Shown: piece by piece, positions 35,020 to 46,731 of the stretch | Position numbering within the stretch: position 1 is the first letter of the stretch | Layout: each line of letters begins with the position of its first letter | NCBI GenBank assembly: GCA_028673005.1 | Contig: CM054113.1 | Location: 72,302,500 to 72,366,499 of the forward strand | DNA: 64,000 nucleotides | From: Tanypteryx hageni | Lineage: Eukaryota > Arthropoda > Insecta > Odonata > Petaluridae | Direction: 5' to 3' | Made by a program: the position numbers and the translations under genes | The notes under the pieces: generated by a model | The model's input: only the letters and a program-made list of their open reading frames with translations | Database searches by the model: none | Told to the model about the DNA's origin: nothing

Positions 35020-35515
35020 GGGAGAGAAGAGACAGAGGGAGGCAGAGAGGAGACAGAGGGAGGCAGAGAAGAGACAGAGGGAGGCAGAGAGGAGAAAGAG
35101 GGAGGCAGAGAAGAGACAGAGGGAGGCAGAGAAGAGACAGAGGGAGGCAGAGAAGAGACAGAGGGAGGCAGAGAGGAGAAAGAGGGAGGCAGAGAAGAGA
35201 CAGAGGGAGGCAGAGAGGAGACAGAGGGAGGCAGAGAAGAGACAGAGGGAGGCAGAGAGGAGAAAGAGGGAGGCAGAGAAGAGACAGAGGGAGGGAGAGA
35301 AGAGACAGAGGGAGGCAGAGAGGAGACAGAGGGAGGCAGAGAGGAGACAGAGGGAGGCAGAGAAGAGACAGAGGGAGGCAGAGAAGAGACAGAGGGAGGC
35401 AGAGAGGAGACAGAGGGAGGCAGAGAGGAGACAGAGGGAGGCAGAGAGGAGACAGAGGGAGGCAGAGAAGAGACAGAGGGAGGCAGAGAAGAGACAGAGG
35501 GAGGCAGAGAGGTGG
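35020..35515. repeat. 21-bp purine minisatellite, about 23 units
   Basis: About 490 bp of tandem 21-bp units of the form GAGACAGAGGGAGGCAGAGA. The whole plus strand is almost pure purine apart from one C in CAG and one in ACA. Because 21 is a multiple of three and the unit lacks stops, three plus-strand frames and two minus-strand frames stay open for 190-300 codons (heptads such as EAEKRQR, EETEGGR and RRDRGRQ). These are artefacts of the repeat and not genes. Unit variants differ at two positions (GAA or GAG, ACA or AAA). One unit has GGGAGGGAG in place of GGGAGGCAG. Confidence 0.95.
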
Positions 35516-37338
35516 GAATTGAATGTGTGCAGCGAAACAGTAGGCGCGTGGGTGGAACACCTCTCCCTTCCCCTACGGCCCTTAATTCCTAACGCCCCCG
35601 CGCTGCCGCCCCATCCTTTTCCCATCCACTTATGGTTCTTTGCCCATAACTTACCGCTCATGTCCTTGCAATCCTGTTATCCAAAGGCGGCTCGCATAAA
35701 AAAAAGATGTTTAATTGATTTCAAAACGATTTTCTCGAAGGATCATCCCTCGGCGGAAAAGCCTCGCGAGCGGTTGCGCAAGTCACGTCTCCCGCGTCTT
35801 TTCCTTTTTTGTAAGCGAATGAGAAAATCAAGTCCCGGAGGGGAGTTGGAGTGCTGTCCGTTTTTTTTAAAGAGGATAATGTCCGAATCTTAAAAAAGAA
35901 AAGATTACATATTTTTGGGGCAACTATTACCTATATTGAAAGATTGTGCGCTCACTCAAAATTTTAAACGCTCGATATTTCTTTAGGAAGGTAGGGCTGA
36001 GTGACTCATCTTCTCCTTGAATTTCTCCTTACTTTGCGAACTATTTTTAGCAAATTTCTACGACTTTCCCTCGGTTTTCGTCACGTAAACAAATTCCTAA
36101 TAGTTTGCTTTCATGTGGAACGTCAGTTTGATTATTATCGAATTGACTTCGTATCGAATCGCATGTCATCACCTTATAAACATTTTTCGAATCGGATCGT
36201 GTTTTCCTAATAAGTGCGCAGGACAAATAGCTTCTCTCTCAAAAAAACATACATAACCCTCGCGAGAAAAAGGATCTGAAATAGATGAAAAGTGCTTTTT
36301 GGAATCGAAACTGTATCCCCTGAGTATCGATGTTATCGTTTTTCGATAGTCGTTTCGCTCTAAATTTCCGCCGAGGATTAGACTCCCCCCATTCTATTGG
36401 AAGCAGTAGTGGGTGTTACTTAATCGATCCCTGGAAGCCGTGATGTGCTTTCATTTACTTAAAAAACTGTTTCATAAGGGTGGGAAGTATCCAGAGCGTC
36501 GTCTGTTTATCAAATACGGTGTTTAACATTATAACTTTGAAGCTAAAATGGCATATATTGAAGACTTTCGTTCCCATGTGGTACTGAAACACAGTAAGAC
36601 TGTGGTTACCAAGACCGTATTTGAAACCGAATCGGTAAATAGTCAACATCTATAGCTTTAGCTTGGTAGCTTTTTTCACACGAATCGATTCTCCTTAGCA
36701 CTATACGTAATTATTGAAATTCGACTTTACCAACAGTCAGGTTCGCTTTTTTATCCTTGCCGTTGAGGATGTTGTGACCAAGTGGTAATTTTTACGAGCA
36801 ACACGCTTAAAGCCGTACAGCTTCGTATTTGCTTTTCAATTTCGAGCGAGTCCTTTTAACTCCTTCGAAAGTTTAATTGTTCTGCAACTTCTACTACGTA
36901 ACCGCAATAATCCGAAGTTTTCTCAACTTTCTCGAAGAGAGCGACCCATTTGTCCCGGAAATGGGGCTACGTCCCCATCCGCGTTCGCCGTTCAGGGCGA
37001 GAGAGAGAGAGCACTCCGCCACCCAAAGGGAGTCGCGATTAGTTCGGGAAGGAAGGGAGTGGGGGCGGGAGAGAATTTTCGGTTGCGGGTGGGCTCAAGA
37101 CAGACGAGGGCGTGGAGAGGGAGGGGGAAGAGCGAGGAAGTAGGGCGTGGTGTGGGGCGCGCGAAGGCGTGGGTGGATCCATCCTGCGGGGTCGGAGGAG
37201 GAATGGGAGTGAGTGAGTGAGAGAGAGAAGCAAGACCCCCTTGGCCGCCGCTCCGCTATTGATTAGCCGCACCGCGAGGTCACTGCTCGCGTCATCGGCC
37301 TATGGCCTTGAGCTGTAGGAAGGTCGTGGGTGGATGGG
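35516..37338. other. Mixed-composition DNA, nothing recognised
   Basis: AT-rich from about 35860 to 36950, then a GC-rich purine patch at about 36960-37240. No gene supported. Confidence 0.5.
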
Positions 37339-37357
37339 TGTGTGTGTGTGTGTGTGT
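37339..37357. repeat. (GT)n microsatellite
   Basis: About nine GT units in a GC-rich patch. Confidence 0.85.
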
Positions 37358-38366
37358 AGAGTGGGAGGATGCGGAGCGCGGCGAGGGAGGGACCTCACGG
37401 CTGAAGGAGCGGCATAGGGAGTAGCGGCTGCGGGATATGGAGAGAATTAGGGTGCGGCACGGCGGGTGATGTGGGTGTGTGTCTGTTTGTGTTTATAAAC
37501 ATACGCACATATCTCTTAATTGGTTTAGAGTTTTATTAACGCGGATTCGTAAAAAACTACCTCGTGTTATTAACAAAATTTTGATCGGCTAAATCATGAA
37601 GGGCAAGAAAAACAATAAAGACAGATACCAGGTACCTTAGGTGATTTTTTAACTAAATGTATTTTATGCTATAAAATGAGAAGAAAAGTTGGGCATTTCG
37701 GAAAATTACTGAAATTTCTTTTTATTTGAACACATTTTTGGTAAATACGAGAATTCAGGAATTTTATTTACAAGTACTTCTGGCGAAGAACTTCTCCGTT
37801 TCAGCATATGTACTTAAATGAGAATATTTTAAAAGTAGTTTGCATGAAAGTTCGCTGGAGAACGCTTTCGTTCTTTTCGGCTCGGAGTGTGTTATAAATA
37901 TTAAAATGGGTTTCATCACCGAGATAGACCCTACTTTATGCGATATTTTTGGGATTTAAATGCAGCTTTGAAGTATTACAGGAGGGCTTAGGTATACTGC
38001 TAAAATATTAAGCCTTGCCTATTATGAAATATGATAATGGAACGCTTTAAGTGTCGTAAAAGCTTTTCTGGGTGTTAGATAAAATGCATACCTATTCATG
38101 TCATTCAGAGAAGGGAGTGTAAAAGATTTTGGGTATTTTTTCAACAGATCGAGAAAGCTTCGTTAGATTTTCAATACGCCTTCTCAGGCGACCGATAACG
38201 GGACGCAAGTACAGCCATCTGTAATCGCGCGGCGCCTAAGCGATCTCCTGCAAAAGGCCACGGCAGATGCTCTCTCGCACTACACCCCAGGTCTTCCGGG
38301 GTCTTCGACTGGTTCTCTCCTAGTTGGTTCCTCGGCGAGGGGAGGATGAGAGGATGGGATGGTCAA

Positions 38367-38376
38367 GTCACGTGAC
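38367..38376. promoter_or_regulatory. Palindromic E-box GTCACGTGAC
   Basis: A perfect 10-bp palindrome. The same ten bases recur at 61753-61762. GTCACGTGAC matches the extended E-box bound by MITF/TFE and USF-type bHLH-ZIP factors. Occupancy cannot be inferred. Confidence 0.35.
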
Positions 38377-38689
38377 CTTCCATTAAAGGAAGGTTTTCGC
38401 GTGTGTGAGGGTAGAGGAGGGAAAGGGTGGGTTTAGAGAGAGAGAGGAGAGAGAAAAGGTGTAGGAGGGGGAAGAGAGTACAAGAAGGGTGTTGGTGTTA
38501 AGGGAGGAGGAAAGTAAGAGAGGCGAAAGAGGATTTGCATCAATAAATCAAACAGGTGTTCAGCGGTGGGCGCCCCCGAGTAGGATGGGCGTAGTGGGGG
38601 AATGCGTGGGTGGCGGGCCCGGAGTGGGATGGGTTCGGGGCGGTGGGAATGGGTCTGCTGCATTAGCATACTCTCTTTCCCACCCACGC

Positions 38690-39635
38690 TAACCCTTTCC
38701 CCTCATTGCCGCCCCCTCCACACCCCTCTTCTCCGCCCTCAACACGTGTGGGATCGGTTTTCCTTGAGAGCCTTGTCGGGTCTCCGTCATCATCGGCCAT
38801 TCATTCCTCCCCTCTCTCTATCTCCTTTTCTCAACTCCCTCTCAATTTCTCTTCGCTTGTTTAACTTATCTTCCTCTCTCTTCCTCTTTGTTCTTCGTTT
38901 CATCTGCGTGCGCGCGTATACATCCCTCTTCATTCTATTGCTCTATTATGTTCGTAATTTTTTTTCAGCTTTGTCTTGCCACTTTTTCATCTTTACACAT
39001 ATCGTTAAACTCCGATTATCCATGTACTGATTAACCGGACGAATTTATGTTCTTAAGGAAGTTAGAATTTCTCCTGATAAAATCTCTTCTGAGCTCTATC
39101 GTTTATTCGAAAACTTTCTTACCACTTGACAAGTTTATTTATTCATTTACCGATAGCTCATAAACACAACTTGAATGCCAATTTCAACGAACTAAATTAT
39201 TGTATACTAGCATGTATATTGTATGGTACACTAGTTTCAATGTTCAATAAATTGATGCATTTTCTACATGTACTTCCACTTCATTTTGGTGAATACTGTA
39301 CCTGACTTCTTTATTTACATATGTGAATCTGTACAGTATTCAAAAGATTTCGAATGATTGTCTTAACAATTCAGTCCTCCGGGTTATCCGTGTTTTCTTA
39401 TTTTACTTGCTTAGCCTGGCCGCAATCTCGTTAACTTTGCGACAAAATCGAGTTAGAAATTCCTATCGGGAAAAACTTGTCTTTAGGTTACATGATATTC
39501 GCGGCACTTAAGAATTCTATCGTGTTCCCGTCTTGCGTTCACCTCTGCAGGTAATTTTCCTCCCGTGCATGCGCATTTGTTGCGGGAGGGAGTCGCATAA
39601 ACTTTTTTTCTGGAGCCTTAACCGATGGCGTAGGT
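38690..39635. other. CT-rich then AT-rich DNA, nothing recognised
   Basis: Pyrimidine-rich at about 38690-38900, AT-rich beyond. No gene supported. Confidence 0.5.
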
Positions 39636-39639
39636 GTTG

Positions 39640-39735
39640 AAACGGTCCATTGTTGGCGGGACACGTGGTCGGGACCTACAATCCCACCAGCGGTTCTTGC
39701 ACGTATCGACGGTATCTAACTGAGCCACGACCATC
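39640..39735 (-). repeat. Possible tRNA-derived SINE fragment
   Basis: On the minus strand GTGGCTCAGTTAGATACCG is a good pol III A box (TGGCTCAGTTNGNTA type). It is followed about 30 nt later by GGTGGGATTGTAGGTCCCGA, where a B box would be expected. The B-box sequence is altered, and no cloverleaf can be drawn. A SINE or tRNA pseudogene is likelier than a functional tRNA. Confidence 0.35.
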
Positions 39736-40439
39736 TCTCGCTCGCTACCTGTCTTGTTCCTTCCTAGCCTATCTCTCTCTCTTTCTCCTCGCAAACCCAC
39801 TCTCTCCCTTTCTCCCTACCTCCCTCTAACTTGACTCGAACTCTCTCACTCCGCCCGAAAACATTCCCGTTCGCCCATTTTGTGCGTGCGGATTCCGAAC
39901 GTTCGAAACAACCTCTACCGGTCTCTTTTTTATCATATCTACATCTTTTTTCTCTCCCACTCTCCTCCCTGTTTCTTTCCACCACGCCTTTATGTCTCTT
40001 TCGGCAACAACTCCAGTTATAACCTTCTGGTAGGAATTGAGGGTAGTATTTCGTGTATGCGAGACTTTTGGCTATGAGAAAGTAAGATGATAGCAGATTG
40101 ATGGCCAGTGCGGTGTTAGGGATTGTGCAAACTTGAGTAAGTTGGGTGGACTAAGTATAAAAAGTAAGGTATTAAATGTGGCAAAAGAGGGAATTTAATT
40201 GCAGCAATTAGAGAAAATGTGTGGGTTAGATTGTTGAAGCCAGTTGTTGAGTTGAGTTGATTGTTGGAGGAAATGATAGAACGGAGGATGTTAAGGAAGA
40301 GGAAAATCTGTGGGGAGGAAGAGATTTTTGTAGTGTAACAAAGGAAGATAATTATGAGAATGTGCAAAGAATAAAATACTGATTAGGGTACGTGAACCGG
40401 AATCTACAGAAACAGTAATCGGATTGATGCCTTTTACAC

Positions 40440-40688
40440 CTGTGTTTTTTTCAAACTTTCTCTCGGGATCAATGGAAAAAATCAAAACAAAGAAGACCAA
40501 TGACCGGAACTTTCCTTAAATAACTTCATTAAAGCCAATATATAATAAAATGAAACTATTTATCTAATAGGAGCAATTATTTTTCAGAATTTTCGGTATA
40601 TTTAAGCTAATTGTGAGTTGAGTGCTCAGTTATTCTGGAAGACTCGCCTTCCAGTACTAGGTCGATGCCTGTATTTTATAAAACACTG
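40440..40688. mobile_element. hAT-type MITE, family A copy 2 (diverged)
   Basis: The left end CTGTGTTTTTTTCAAACTTT and right end TTTTATAAAACACTG match the ends of 10703-10978, and the interior shares GTTGAGTGCT. The 8-bp flanks TTTTACAC (40432-40439) and TTGTAGAC (40689-40696) agree at 6 of 8 positions. It is 249 bp against 276 bp in copy 1, and older, with the TCGCGACCC motifs eroded. Confidence 0.7.
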
Positions 40689-41162
40689 TTGTAGACCGTG
40701 TCCGAGATAATGTACAGTCTCCAGCAAAACGCCGATTTTACTGTTTCCTTTTGTTCCTTCGTTTAAATTTCAATTTTTAAAGTCCCTTTAAATATACTTA
40801 TCGTACCTATTCTGTAGGAACGACTTTCATGGTTAGGCTGTGTAGTAATGTGGAATTTTTTCCAATTAAAAGAAGAAACAATGGATCACTATAAAGGGTT
40901 TTTTTTAACTGTTTTTCTCCTTTGATTGGTCTTTTGGTGCTCAATCTTTGACCGAGTCCGTTTCTTTTTTGCACGTGTTTATCGCAGTTTCACGTTTCAC
41001 GCTCGGAGTATCTTTGGTTCGTTACTAGGGACTGCAGTTCAACGACATCCGCCATTTTTTTCTCCGGAAACGCATTTAAAAGACAGACGTGCTCACTTCA
41101 TGGTTAGATTTCATCCACCTTGTCTAGGTTTATATCGCTTAATTATTCCTGCACGTTCCCAA

Positions 41163-41182
41163 TCTCTCTCTCTCTCTCTCTC
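41163..41182. repeat. (TC)n microsatellite
   Basis: Ten TC units. Confidence 0.9.
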
Positions 41183-41702
41183 GCACTCTTCTACGCGTTT
41201 CTCTCTGAAATGTTCGAGATTTCGCTATTGCGCGCGCCTCTCGAGGAAAAATAATACTACGGCTGGATGTGCTGCACTCCTTGGTGATGAAACTGGGAAA
41301 TGAAAAGGATCGAGGAAAGTCGCAATAACGGTGTGTTAATGGGGAAGGTGAATGAGTGAGTAGGGATATGAGATCCTCAATTAGAAAGATTGGGATGGGT
41401 GGGAAAAGGCGGGGAGGAACTAAACGGGCGGATTGAGAAAGGATTGGCAAAGAGAGTTTAAAATTAACGGAAGATTGGACGCGGGAAGTCACGGATGGGG
41501 GATCTGCGGAGGGGAAGCGAAGCGGCCCGAGAAGATGGCGCGCTTGTCGCGAGACGTGTTCTGCCGTCGTTATGGTCACTTATCCAAGAGAGACTTTGCT
41601 GAGAGAAGTCTCTCGCTTGCTCATCAATCAAACCCAGCTATGATGTTGCCTAAAACGCAGATACAGCTAGCTATCAAGTTGATGGTGCTGGCCTCTACTT
41701 AA

Positions 41703-42450
41703 CCCTTTAACGCCGGAGTTTTATTTATTTTTTCGACCTTGTTCATATTTACAAATATAGGTTCTAATTATGTGTGTTAAAATTACAAAAACATATCTGC
41801 AACGGTTCTCGGGAAAAGTGCCGTGACACGCTAGGCGGATCCCTTAGCAATTCCATCCCCATCGTCTTACCGTTTCTTTCCTAGGAAACGCCGAATGCCA
41901 AGCAATTACATCATGTTATCTCTTGAATTTAATAAAAAAAGTCAATGTTTACCATATTAGACTACCTATTCATTACTTCTTATGGAGCACATGTCTAAAC
42001 AACTACACAATCAGTTTTAGGCGACTTGTCGATTGCCTTACTCATCAACGTATGGAGGGATCGCATTGCTAAGGAATTCGCCTAGCGTGTCAATATGATC
42101 ACAAGTCACAAATACTGCAATACAACAAAGTTACTCTTATTGTAGTTAAATCATCATATAATTAATATATATGTAGCAAAGATTATGCAAAAGAACAAAA
42201 AATGTACATGCTATAAGCAATGTAATAAACTGTTACATAGCTTCGAAGCGGATTAATTATCAAATTCATATTCTCACAAGTCAAAAACTATAGTTTAAAG
42301 TAAATATGCAACAATATAAAAAGTTTAATCTAATCTTTTAGTAGGTATATGCTAAAAAAGAAATACAATGTATCTAAAATAAAGACAATAGCACGATTTA
42401 AATGTCGCGATGTTTGCCGTGTTCATATGATCACGCTAGGCGTTAATGGG
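41703..42450. mobile_element. piggyBac-like MITE with TTAA duplications
   Basis: A 748-bp element between two TTAA tetranucleotides (41699-41702 and 42451-42454). The terminal inverted repeats are CCCTTTAACGCC at the left and GGCGTTAATGGG at the right, with one mismatch. TTAA target sites and CCC starts are the hallmark of piggyBac. The word CACGCTAGGCG recurs at about 41827 and 42433, and inverted at 42083-42093. The pair at about 41826-41860 and 42058-42094 forms an internal inverted repeat of about 35 bp with a few mismatches. No transposase frame exists, so it is non-autonomous. The high AT interior is typical. Confidence 0.85.
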
Positions 42451-42629
42451 TTAATAAAAATGACTCGCATTAAGAATATGGAGAATGAATGTATTCCGAA
42501 TTATAATTTAACAAATTATTGTACGACTATGTTTTCGAGTAGCGTCGTTAGTTAATGATGTTTTTTCTCTGTTCTTTAATCTCAAGAAGCAAAGTTGGGC
42601 AGTCGCTTAGGAACTGTTTCACAATTGTA

Positions 42630-42838
42630 TCAGAGATTAATTAATTTATTCGTCGCTCTATACAATTATTGATAATGAAAAGCTAAAAGGAATGCCCTAA
42701 GGTTCTAGCCTGCTCCTGGATATAAATTGGTATCCAATATTTATTCACTTGCAAGTAATACATAGATCGGAATAGCGCCCCCAAAACTTAGGCGCCCCGG
42801 GCAGCCGCCTGGCTCGCCCGTAGCTCGGGTCGGCCCTG
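42630..42838 (-). mobile_element. hAT-type MITE, family C copy 2 (partial)
   Basis: The minus strand starts CAGGGCCGACCCGAGCTACG at 42838 and follows 24816 onward through CGGGGCGCC, GTTTTGGGGGCGC and GGATACCAATTTATA. It continues to about GAGCGACGAATAAATTAA near 42640. The second terminal repeat is missing, so the copy is truncated. A short insertion (AGGAGC) near 42715 distinguishes it. Confidence 0.75.
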
Positions 42839-43679
42839 GCTGCCCTGGAGGTATTTTTGTGTTAGTTGGAGCTGATTGTGAGTCCGAAGTTTTCAATGTA
42901 AGAGCAATATTTTAAAAATTCAGACGTTTGAGGCTTTTTGATTATTTTCAAATAGGTATGCCACGAAATTTGTAGTATCGTACTTTCGATAGAAGTTTTC
43001 GATAGAAGTTTTCGAAGAATCGATCGGTAAACGCTTCTACATACACAGCTGTTTTTTAATTGTCCCTACGTCGAAGCAAATAAGTGACTATTCCAGGGGA
43101 GAGGGAAGTTGGCCAATGGGGAACCCGGGATGCCATAATCATAACTGCAGTTAAAAGGAATAAATATTGAAGGGTAATAGGTTAATTTTATATTGGGAGA
43201 GCATGTATAGTATTTAACTCACTGCGTCGCAATTTGAAATATTTAATCTTTGAGCGATTAAATATTTCAGTTTTGTATTATGAAGCAACGGAAATTCGAC
43301 GGAGGATAGAAACTCCACCATCGCTTACGTATTTTCACACCGTCGTCCTCGCGTTTCCCACTCAAATTTACATACAAGCGTTTTGCATACCGACAGATCT
43401 TTCGGGAAAGGGGAACGGAGGCCGAAGCCTGCATCGATCTGTTTCGATTAATCGATCCGAGCGGCATCGGCGAAGGTGATTCTAGTTTTAATTTCGCCGC
43501 CTCTTTTGCCAGAGGGACTCCCTGCTTCTTCCTCCCTCATCCCGCGTCCTCTTTCCCGCCCACTCACAGGCAGCCGTTCGTTTGTCATGCCGTCGTCTGA
43601 TGCCACCGAACAATCCCTTCCCCGTTCGTTCCTTCTGTGCCTCCCGTTCTGTTCCACCCCTCCCCTTAAATACAGTATC

Positions 43680-43930
43680 TCCCTTTCTCCTCTCTCTCTT
43701 CGTCTGGTTTTGGAAGTTGGATTCTTATTTACTGCATTTATCGATTTCCGTTTCTCTCCTTCACCTTGTTTCTATAATTTTATATACCTCTACATGTTCC
43801 TGCATCTATTTCTCTTCTCCCCTCTCTCACTATTTCTCCCTCTCCCTCCTCCCTCCTCTTTCTCCATTTCTCTTCTTTTTCCGTCCCTCTTTCTCATTCC
43901 CCCTATTCTCTTTCTACCTCTTCACTCCAC
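43680..43930. repeat. Pyrimidine-rich tract
   Basis: CT-rich low-complexity DNA leading into the minisatellite at 43930. Long plus-strand frames (309 and 196 codons) run through both in different phases. They are Ser/Leu/Pro-rich artefacts. Confidence 0.8.
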
Positions 43931-44150
43931 CTCTTCTCCCTACCTCTCCTCTCTCTACCTCTCCTGTCTCTACCTCTCCTCTCTCTACTTCTCCTCTCTC
44001 TACCTCATCTCTGTCTTTCTACCTCCTCTCTCTTTACCTCATCTCTCTCTGCCTCTTCTCTCTTTACCTCATCTTTCTCTACCTCTTTTCTCTTTACCTC
44101 TTCTATCTCTACCTCTTCTCTCTATACCTCTTCTCTCTACTTCTTTCCCT
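43930..44150. repeat. CT minisatellite, about 15-bp unit
   Basis: About 14 imperfect units of the form CTCTACCTCTTCTCT. The period is about 15 bp, visible as five-residue repeats (SLYLS, SLPLL) in the translations. Confidence 0.8.
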
Positions 44151-44399
44151 TCTCATTCTCCCATACTCATAATCCCTCTCTCTTCTCCCACTTTCACTAA
44201 CTCTCCTTTCCTTTCTCTCACACCCTCTACCAATCCATTTCTCCTTTCTTCTCGCTCCCCTCCATCTTTCTATAAGTCCATTGTTCATATTTTCCCCTTC
44301 ATTCTCTCCATTGTTTTCTCCTCTCTTACTTCCCTCTTTCTACCTTTCACCCTTTTAATCCGTTTCCCATTGGAAAAAGATCAAAATGGCCCGTTGCAC

Positions 44400-45248
44400 A
44401 AGTAAATACGTTTATATTTGTGTAGATGATAACGGGTGATGTATGTGCGTCGCGCGTTCCTCTTTCGCCGTCGGGAAACATTTCCCTTTCGCGTTTTCCA
44501 TTTGCTGCGCTCGCCGGGGATCGGTTTCCGCAGTAATTAAATTTGGATTCGTCGTTTCGCCTTTAAACGGATCGAGCTATTTGGTGGAGCGAAACCGTTT
44601 CGTGCTTTGCTGCTCCGATGTGTGCTGGAGGTAAGCGACGAGAAGTTGGGAGATGGGCTGGAGAAAGTGATTCATCTCCTGTGGGATGTCGACGTGAATT
44701 GTCTCGTACAGGTCCGTGCGGCTATTTTCGATTTGTCTCTTGGTTAAAATTGGAAGCGTAAACCTCCAACGTCCAGAACTGCCTTTAATGATTTCTTCAG
44801 CCTGGTATCCTGACGGAGCTGTCTTGCTACACTTTCGATCGCCGACCGAAAATATTAACAATCCTATCAGAAGTAATTGTGGGGTGAATTTTTACTGTGG
44901 ATTTGTATTTGAATTTCTACTCAAATGCTTTGGTATAGAGATAACCTTACTCTAGGATCTGCCCTTTTGTCCTTTCCATATTAAAATTGGTGTTACTATA
45001 GCGTGCGGTCTACCGAGCTCATAAGAAGAAGAATGCCACTAAACTAAGTCCATACTTGCTTGAGTTAAATATAAGGTGACCAGATTTTCAGAAATTGAAA
45101 GGAGTACACTAGGGCAGGGGCATCAAATCCTTACTCCTTCCCCCCCACTTTTATTCAACAGAATTTTTTGTTTTACTTTTACCACCCTGCTTTGTGTGGT
45201 TGTGTTGAGAGATTTCGCTATTGGTACGCCCCTATGTGTAGTATACCG
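44400..45248. other. Mixed DNA, nothing recognised
   Basis: A minus-strand 94-codon frame at 44577-44861 has balanced composition but no domain or splice context that I can support. Confidence 0.4.
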
Positions 45249-45380
45249 AAAATTTTACTCGACCGCATCGGGTTGGGTAAGTTGGTGAAACTGTTTTTCA
45301 TTCCTCCTCAGGTTCAAAATTTTACTCGACCCCACCAGGTTGGGTAAGTTGGAGAAACTTTTTCATTCCTCCTCACGGTC
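45249..45380. repeat. Two-copy tandem duplication, about 66 bp
   Basis: Unit 1 (45249-45315) and unit 2 (45316-45380) both start AAAATTTTACTCGACC. Both share GGTTGGGTAAGTTGG and TTTTTCATTCCTCCTCA. They differ at about eight positions, so the duplication is moderately old. Confidence 0.9.
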
Positions 45381-46651
45381 ACCGTGTTCAGAGGCGTTAT
45401 AGTAGCACCCTAATCTTTTAATGCGGCGCTGTAGATCAGCAAGGAAGGAAGATCAGATCGCTAGTATAATCTAGTTGCTAGTTTGCCCACTTTTTTTACA
45501 GAGATTTGTACTTTCTCATTCCATTGTATTTGTTAGGGTGGTAACTATGGAAATTGATACCATGACATTAATAGACTTTCGTATTAAAGCGGAAAGGATC
45601 CTTATTATTTACCTAACGTAATTGTCTTAGAGTTAATAAATAATTAATGCGAATAATGAACAACTAACACATTAATAGCGTCTTAGAGCACAGGTTTTTC
45701 GTAGCCTAAATTCCTTTATCGAAGCATCGTGAAATTACTTTGATTCCTTTTATGAAGGAGTAGACTCGAGGAACGTGATTCTCTAGCTCACATCTCTCTG
45801 TCTCTCTCCCTTTCTCTCTCTTCTCCGAAGGTGCGCAATTGAGTGAAGTGATTGCGTCGCACTTTCGTGGGGTGGGGAGAAGTGTGGGGATGACGGAGGG
45901 GAGGCAGAAAGGAAGAACGATATGGCAACGACTCAGAAAGGACGATGAGCGACATTCCGCTGAAGCATTGAATGGCAACTTCGATTACGCATTAAAGTTA
46001 TTCATCGATTGAGCTCCTAGTCGGACCAGAAGATTATTTTTTTCGATTCCTCTATTAAATCTAGCGTAGCTCCGATTCGTTCTTTGCCGACTCCTTTCAT
46101 CTTTCTCTTTACTTGGTGAATCCGTCCTGTCTCTTTGCTCACCCTCCAATCTCTCCTTCTACCCTCCCACCGCCCTCACCTCCATATTCTCCCACCCCCC
46201 CCTCGGCCCCTATATCCATCCTCAAAGCTCGCATATGATGATTGATACACGGACGACGGTGTCTCCGCTTGTTTCCGTTGCCTCAGTGAATCGAAACGAG
46301 TGGTATCGAGGCCGGGTGTGGGTTATGGATTCCGCGCTTATGGAGCGTTTTAGTGGAGCTGCTCGAGAAAACCATCGTTGCATACTGCAGCAGAAGGTGC
46401 CTAGATTAGAATAGTAAGAGCGCTGTTTTCTTTAAAGCTCCTGCGTGAAAGGGAGTGTTATTTTATAGTGGTTGTTTGTTTTGTGGGATAAGCGAATTAT
46501 CAAGAATGACGTTTCTATGGGAAACAAAAAAATTCGTCAGACTCTCTCTCTCGCCACAACTATGAATCGGTATATTTTTTGCTTCAATTGTACATTTAAT
46601 CAAGTAAAATCCGTAGCTTGAGGCGTTACTTTGTGGAATTTATCCATCATG
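45381..46651. other. Mixed DNA, nothing recognised
   Basis: About 1.3 kb without a supported gene. Short CT runs at 45800-45830 and C-rich DNA at about 46140-46215. Confidence 0.5.
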
Positions 46652-46731
46652 GAGAATAAACAATTTAAATACTTGGTACTTTTTCCATAAAAACTGTGGA
46701 AAAGTACCAAGTATTTAAATTGTTTATTCTC
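46652..46731 (+). ncRNA. Near-perfect 80-nt hairpin
   Basis: The left arm (46652-46687, GAGAATAAACAATTTAAATA onward) and right arm (46697-46731) are reverse complements over 35 bp. The only flaw is one extra T in a T run. The loop is 9 nt (TAAAAACTG). The length suits a pre-miRNA or hairpin-siRNA precursor, but real pre-miRNAs usually have several mismatches. A very young small palindromic insertion or a replication-generated inverted duplication is equally possible. No known miRNA seed is recognised. Confidence 0.4.

Noticed and set aside
35000..35893. 297-codon frame (and 239-, 230-, 196- and 193-codon frames) over the 21-bp repeat
   Set aside because: All arise from a stop-free 21-bp tandem repeat and exist on both strands. 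They have no domain and no non-repeat coding extension.
43476..44405. 309-codon Ser/Leu/Pro-rich frame
   Set aside because: It lies in a CT-rich tract and minisatellite and overlaps another long frame in a different phase. Composition explains it.
45112..45130. CAGGGGCATCAAATC as a transposon end
   Set aside because: Only one end-like word, with no partner or duplication.
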